This document shows, piece by piece, positions 59,698-64,000 of a DNA stretch of 64,000 nucleotides (its first letter is position 1; each line of letters opens with the position of its first letter). The stretch covers positions 18,293,656 through 18,357,655 of the forward strand of contig NC_090130.1 in NCBI RefSeq assembly GCF_040581485.1, in the 5' to 3' direction. Below the pieces are notes generated by a model, which made no database searches, was not told the origin of the DNA, and was given only the letters and a program-made list of their open reading frames with translations. A program made the position numbers and the translations under genes. The DNA comes from Linepithema humile. Its lineage: Eukaryota; Arthropoda; Insecta; Hymenoptera; Formicidae.

Positions 59698-61734
59698 ATG
59701 GCTGAGGCAATCGTACATGGAAGTTTCGCAATAGAAGCTTTCGATCCTGCCGTTACAAATTGGAAGCGTTGGCTAAAACGTTTCGAGGGTGCCGTTACAG
59801 TGTTCAAAATTCCTGAACCGCAGAAAGTGGCGTACCTACTACATTTCATCGGAAGTAAATCTTTTGATATACTGTGCGACAAGTTAGCACCTCTCGACCC
59901 GTACACGCAGACGTACAATACAGTTGCATTACATTTGGAGGATTTCTACGCCCCTGCACCGCTTGAAATAGCGGAAAATTATCGTTTCCACCAGAGGAAG
60001 CAGTCCGACGGGGAGAGCATACACCAGTACGTGGCGGCTTTACATAAGATGAGCATAAACTGTAATTTTGGAAACTATTTAAAAACGGCGCTACGGAATC
60101 AATTCGTTTTCGGGCTTACAAGCCGACGTACCCAAGCGAGGCTATTGGAAACAAAGGATTTGACCTTCGATAAGGCGGTCGAAATTGCTCTTTCAATGGA
60201 ATTGACAGAGAAAGACGTAAACCAAATTCAGGCAGCGGGGGTATCATCCGTGGACTACGTGGGCCAGAAAGAAGCGGCAAGAGGGAAGAAGGACAAACAG
60301 TCACAGCATAAGAAGCCGGCAGTAAACAGACCAGCGGCATTCCAGAAAACAAAGCGTGCCATACAGGACGTTCCAAACCATAACAATACAGACGGTACAA
60401 ATAACGTTACATGTTATAGATGCGGAGGTAAGCATTTAGCTTCAAAATGTACATTGAATAGAGAAATCGTATGTTCAAACTGCGGTATTAAAGGTCATTT
60501 AGCAAAGGTATGCATGAGAAGGAATAAAGCAACGGCGCATCAGTTAAGCGACATTTTATGGATGAATACGGAACATATCAAGCATAGAGATAGGTATTTT
60601 GTTTCCGTCGAGATTAACGGGAAAGATGTGCGTTTCGAAATAGACAGCGGAGCGGCTGTTACAATTGTTAGTAAATATTTTCTTAAGCGTTGGTTTCCAG
60701 ATGCACAAATAGAGAATACAGATTTAAAATTATTTACATTTTGCAAAACAACAATTACGGTTATCGGTTACGTAAAAGTACAAGTACGTTACAAAGGGAT
60801 TACTAAGTCATTAAATATGTACATTACAGTCATGGATAGAGAACCACTCATGGGGCGGGAGTGGATTCGTCAGTTAGGCGTACAATTGACCAGTACAGTT
60901 TTTACGTTAAACTCAAATACAGAAATTGAATTACATAAAATTTTACGCGATTACGAAAATGATTTGGATCCTTCAAGTACAAAAATCAAGCAAATACAAG
61001 CGCGGCTTATTCTAAAAGAGAACGCGAAACCAGTTTTTCTAAAAGCAAGGAAAGTACCATTCAAAATAATACCGTTAGTAGATCGGGAGATAGACAGACT
61101 CGTCAAAGAAGGAATCTTACAAGAAACGAGCGCGGCAGAATGGGCGACGCCGGTCGTGCCCGTTTTAAAGAAAGATAATTCGGTAAGGCTCTGCGGAGAT
61201 TTTAGCGTAACAGTAAACAAACAATTACTAGTAGACGAATATCCGTTACCTACAGTGGACGAACTTTTTAGTACCTTATCAGGAGGTCAAAAGTTTTCAA
61301 AAATAGATCTTAAGCAGGCCTATTTACAAATGGAAATTCATCCCGCGGATAGAGAGTTATTAACCCTCAATACACACCGGGGATTATACAAATGTACACG
61401 TCTATTATACGGGATCGCGTCGGCGCCAGCAATCTGGCAGAGAGAAATAGAAACTGTACTGAAAGGTATCCCAGGCGTTTCTGTTTTCTTAGACGATATC
61501 AAAATTACAGGTCCGAACGACCAAGTGCATCTGGAACGACTTAGGGAAGTACTAACACGTTTAGCGAAATCTAATATACAAATTAATAAGGAGAAAAGCG
61601 AATTTTTGAAAGAAGGTATACATTATTGCGGCTATTACATTGATAAAAACGGTATTCATAAAGAGAAAGAAAAATGGAGGCCATTGAAAAAATGCCACGC
61701 CCGAAAAACATTTCTAAATTACGTGCGTTTTTAG
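59698..61734 (+). CDS. Retrotransposon Gag, protease and reverse transcriptase (frame 1)
   Basis: The start is taken at the ATG of MAEAIVHGSF; the frame is open further upstream into the LTR, which is unlikely to be coding. Capsid-like sequence (NWKRWLKRFEGAV, YRFHQRKQSDGESI) comes first, then two zinc knuckles, CYRCGGKHLASKC and CSNCGIKGHLAKVC. Aspartic protease follows with EIDSGAAVTIVS, then reverse transcriptase with LCGDFSVTVN, YPLPTVDELF, KIDLKQAYLQM and the active site VFLDDIKI. Gag and Pol share a frame, with no stop between them. The frame leaves the family similarity near 61668-61672, an AAAAA run, and ends at 61734, where RNase H is expected to begin; the similarity continues in the next frame. 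Confidence 0.9.
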   Translation: MAEAIVHGSFAIEAFDPAVTNWKRWLKRFEGAVTVFKIPEPQKVAYLLHFIGSKSFDILCDKLAPLDPYTQTYNTVALHLEDFYAPAPLEIAENYRFHQRKQSDGESIHQYVAALHKMSINCNFGNYLKTALRNQFVFGLTSRRTQARLLETKDLTFDKAVEIALSMELTEKDVNQIQAAGVSSVDYVGQKEAARGKKDKQSQHKKPAVNRPAAFQKTKRAIQDVPNHNNTDGTNNVTCYRCGGKHLASKCTLNREIVCSNCGIKGHLAKVCMRRNKATAHQLSDILWMNTEHIKHRDRYFVSVEINGKDVRFEIDSGAAVTIVSKYFLKRWFPDAQIENTDLKLFTFCKTTITVIGYVKVQVRYKGITKSLNMYITVMDREPLMGREWIRQLGVQLTSTVFTLNSNTEIELHKILRDYENDLDPSSTKIKQIQARLILKENAKPVFLKARKVPFKIIPLVDREIDRLVKEGILQETSAAEWATPVVPVLKKDNSVRLCGDFSVTVNKQLLVDEYPLPTVDELFSTLSGGQKFSKIDLKQAYLQMEIHPADRELLTLNTHRGLYKCTRLLYGIASAPAIWQREIETVLKGIPGVSVFLDDIKITGPNDQVHLERLREVLTRLAKSNIQINKEKSEFLKEGIHYCGYYIDKNGIHKEKEKWRPLKKCHARKTFLNYVRF

Positions 61735-63101
61735 GATTAATTAATTATTACGGACGGTTCATTCAAAATTTAAGTAAAATACTTACGCCATTACATACGT
61801 TGTTACAAAAAGAAAGCGGAAAAGCTGTGATTTTCAAATGGACACGGGAGTGCGAAGCGGCTTTCTTAGCGGCGAAAAGAGAGTTTACGAGTAATAAAGT
61901 TTTGGCTCATTACAATCCAAAACATCCAACGATCGTGGCTTGTGATGCAAGCATGTACGGCGTAGGAGCGGTCCTTTCGCAAAAGTATCCAGATGGATCA
62001 GAGCGAGTAATCCAGTATGCTTCGCAATCCTTGTCCCGAACACAGCAGAAGTATGCACAGATTGATAAGGAGGCGTATGCGATTATTTTTGCGATAAAAA
62101 AGTTTTATCAGTTTCTATACGGAAATCGTTTTACACTCTATACAGACCACCGTCCACTTACACAAATATTAGCAGCAAACAAGACGTTGCCGGTACATAG
62201 CGCGATGCGCATGCAACATTACAAAATTTTCTTACAAGCTTTCAATTACGATATCAAGTATAAAAATACGAAATTACATAGTAATGCAGATGGATTGTCG
62301 CGATTACCAATTCAGTCAGAGGACGATTTCGAATACGATGTAGTAGATGAATACGAAATTAAATTAATAGAATCCCTTCCAGTCACATTTACAGAGTTAG
62401 CCGCGGAAACCGAAAAAGATACAGAATTACAAAATTTAGCGCGTGCGTTACAATCAGGCAAAGAGATAAAGCCGAGGGAAAGATTCAATGTTCCGTTTGC
62501 TGAATTTAGTTGTCAACGTGGCGCGATTTTACGGGACGGTAGAGTCCTAGTGCCGCGGAAATTACGAAAGAAAGTTTTGCAAGAGTTGCATGAGGAGCAT
62601 TTCGGCATTATTAAAATGAAGGAAATGGCTAGGAGATATTGTTGGTGGCCGGGTATCGACAACGATTTAGAAAATTTAGCTAGGAACTGCGAAAATTGTA
62701 ATTTAATTCGAAACAATCCGCCAAAAACACAAACACTTACGTGGAAGCCAGCAGACAGAGCGTTCCAAAGAGTACATATTGATTACGCAGGCCCCTTTAT
62801 GGGACATTACTTTTTTGTGTTGGTGGACGCTTTTTCAAAGTGGCCAGAGGTACTCATTACGAAGAATATTACAAGTAGTACAACGATTAAATGCTGTAGA
62901 CAAATTTTTTCAACGTTTGGCATACCTGAGGTGGTAGTGTCAGACAACGGTCGACATTTTGTATCGAGTGAATTCAAAAACTTTCTCAAATGTAATGGTG
63001 TGATACATAAAACTACGGCGCCATTTCACCCAGCGACAAATGGGCAAGCGGAGAGATTTGTCCAAACCTTCAAACAGATGTTAAGAAAAAAAATTCAATA
63101 G
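61674..63101 (+). CDS. Retrotransposon RNase H and integrase (frame 2)
   Basis: It begins with the RT thumb/connection motif PRPKNISKLRAFLGLINYY, then RNase H (VACDASMYGVGAVLSQ, IDKEAYAIIFA, YTDHRPLTQI), the integrase zinc motif (HEEHFG...CENC) and the integrase core with its three acidic residues (HIDYAGPF, VVSDNGRHF, NGQAERFVQ). There is no real start codon; the frame is a continuation of frame 1. It stops at 63099-63101 right after an eight-A run (63086-63093), and similarity resumes in the third frame. Confidence 0.9.
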   Translation: MEAIEKMPRPKNISKLRAFLGLINYYGRFIQNLSKILTPLHTLLQKESGKAVIFKWTRECEAAFLAAKREFTSNKVLAHYNPKHPTIVACDASMYGVGAVLSQKYPDGSERVIQYASQSLSRTQQKYAQIDKEAYAIIFAIKKFYQFLYGNRFTLYTDHRPLTQILAANKTLPVHSAMRMQHYKIFLQAFNYDIKYKNTKLHSNADGLSRLPIQSEDDFEYDVVDEYEIKLIESLPVTFTELAAETEKDTELQNLARALQSGKEIKPRERFNVPFAEFSCQRGAILRDGRVLVPRKLRKKVLQELHEEHFGIIKMKEMARRYCWWPGIDNDLENLARNCENCNLIRNNPPKTQTLTWKPADRAFQRVHIDYAGPFMGHYFFVLVDAFSKWPEVLITKNITSSTTIKCCRQIFSTFGIPEVVVSDNGRHFVSSEFKNFLKCNGVIHKTTAPFHPATNGQAERFVQTFKQMLRKKIQ

Positions 63102-63705
63102 TTTTTTAGTAAGTACGGAAGATTTACAGATAGCTTTGTACCAAATTCTATTACATTACAGAAATCTGCCTCATGTGTCGTTGGGTGAATCACCAGCAGA
63201 GAAAATGTTAAAGCGTAAATTGCGTACACGATTAGATTTATTGCTGCCAACGCAAATTGATATAAGCAAGGATAGCGAGACTAAGCCGTACGATAAGATT
63301 CGCGAAGTGCATATCGGCGAACGAGTAGAATGTCGGAATTATTACGGGAAACAAAAATGGGTTTTTGGTTGTGTACAACGAAGACTTGGTCATGTACATT
63401 ATATTATTCGCTTAGATAATGGTAAATGTTGGAAGAGACACATTGATCAAATCCAAAGAATAGGCGAGTGCCCAATTAGAGACACGTATAACGCGAACGA
63501 TGAGATGTTTGACTACGAACCCCCAAATGTAAGTCAAACACCTGGCATCATTTCGAGGAATGTAAATGTAGACAAGAATGCGAGAATTGTAAAAGAAACC
63601 CCAGTGAAAACAAAGGTGGATAATACACCACGGAGATCAGTGCGAGAAAAGAAAGTTCCAACACGTTATGGGGAACCGATTTCATTTGAAAAACAGAGTC
63701 ATTAA
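63102..63705 (+). CDS. Retrotransposon integrase C-terminal part (frame 3)
   Basis: The frame carries LYQILLHYRNLPHVSLGESP, a typical integrase follow-on (HYRxTPH-x-xTGxSP), then a basic tail with RRSVREKKVPTRYGEP. The first ATG in the frame is at 63136, but this is a fragment of the polyprotein, not an independent gene. The stop lies 45 bases before the 3' LTR. No chromodomain is evident. Confidence 0.85.
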
Positions 63706-63736
63706 TACACATATATATATAGATTTTTTTTCTCTC

Positions 63737-63750
63737 AAGAGAGGGAAGAG
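63737..63750 (+). other. Polypurine tract
   Basis: AAGAGAGGGAAGAG directly abuts the TGTTAC start of the 3' LTR, the standard position of the plus-strand primer. Confidence 0.85.
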
Positions 63751-64000
63751 TGTTACATAGTTACACGTCCTTTTGAATTAGGCGCGTAAGCATGATAGCG
63801 CGATTAGGACAGGAGAGCAGGTAGGATGGCGCTGGGGTGATAACGTGCGAGATATACACGCGTATCGGCAGATCCGGGCTCTCTTCCTCTCCGGACAGCG
63901 TAAGGAACACATGTATACGAAGGGTAGTGAATAAAACGATTGCGAAGACTTAATCAGTGCGTGGCAGATAAATTACTCATCGAACCTTTTTCCTCTGCGG
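63751..64000 (+). repeat. 3' long terminal repeat, truncated by window
   Basis: The first 250 of an expected 260 bases; every visible base matches the 5' LTR. The remaining end and the target duplication lie outside the window. Confidence 0.93.

Larger units (their letters stand above)
59356..64000 (+). mobile_element. Ty3/gypsy-type LTR retrotransposon, cut by window edge
   Basis: Two LTRs starting TGTTACATAG lie in direct order at 59356 and 63751. Between them are a primer site, gag with two zinc knuckles, protease, reverse transcriptase, RNase H, integrase and a purine tract. The order RT, RNase H, integrase places it in the Ty3/gypsy group. No envelope gene is visible. The LTRs agree in all 250 visible bases, so insertion is recent. 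Three consecutive frames cover the polyprotein; both breaks fall in A runs. It is on the plus strand, opposite to the receptor gene. Confidence 0.95.

Noticed and set aside
61660..61690. Programmed ribosomal frameshift between RT and RNase H
   Set aside because: Gypsy elements shift, if at all, between gag and pol. A break inside Pol at an A run, mirrored by a second one in integrase, fits base loss or base-calling error better.
46611..64000. Upstream amino-terminal-domain exons of the receptor
   Set aside because: I scanned the minus-strand frames between and around the mobile elements for amino-terminal-domain motifs and found none; they presumably lie beyond the window.

Overview
The window looks like nuclear DNA of a hymenopteran insect, most probably an ant; the species cannot be told from sequence alone. 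The reasons are an insect-type kainate glutamate receptor gene split by very long introns, a mosaic of CpG-rich intron DNA (about 13.5-47 kb) and AT-rich transposon-bearing DNA (2-13 kb, 48-55 kb), and typical insect mobile elements. There are no operons, tRNAs, rRNAs or CRISPR arrays.

Host gene. A kainate-type ionotropic glutamate receptor runs on the minus strand across most of the window. Ten exons with consensus splice sites and matching phases were placed: 46458-46610, 28777-28878, 28587-28688, 27956-28159 (alternative B), 23279-23482 (alternative A), 18380-18484, 13638-13895, 1715-1912, 756-984 and 176-340. They cover the end of the amino-terminal domain, ligand-binding lobe S1, TM1, pore loop, TM3 and S2. 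The upstream amino-terminal-domain exons must lie beyond base 64000 and the TM4/C-tail exons before base 1. Two points stand out: two homologous 204-bp exons of equal length and phase encode alternative versions of the first half of the glutamate-binding lobe, and an in-frame TAG interrupts the last visible exon.

Intron between TM3 and pore exons (1.9-13.6 kb). It carries a tandem segmental duplication (about 1988-8585 and 8841-13498), each copy with a plus-strand gene for a protein made of three 179-residue repeats, each with three BED-like C2H2 fingers. The second copy (9897-11453) is intact with nine fingers. The first is broken by a one-base loss and by a 1.9-kb foldback element built from 153-bp tandem repeats. 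The transcription unit is about 99% identical between copies while the flanks are visibly more diverged, suggesting gene conversion or selection.

Right part (48-64 kb). A 7-kb CACTA-like DNA transposon (48248-55297, CACTGAGAAAAA ends, TA flanks) carries two minus-strand genes: an eight-exon SAM-domain protein (51715-54869) and an 818-residue C2H2-finger protein with transposase-like motifs (49108-51564). Small hairpin elements have inserted in its introns. From 59356 to the window edge is a Ty3/gypsy-type LTR retrotransposon with LTRs identical over the visible 250 bases; its gag-pol is interrupted by two apparent single-base losses in A runs. The rest is intron or sequence without recognisable genes.
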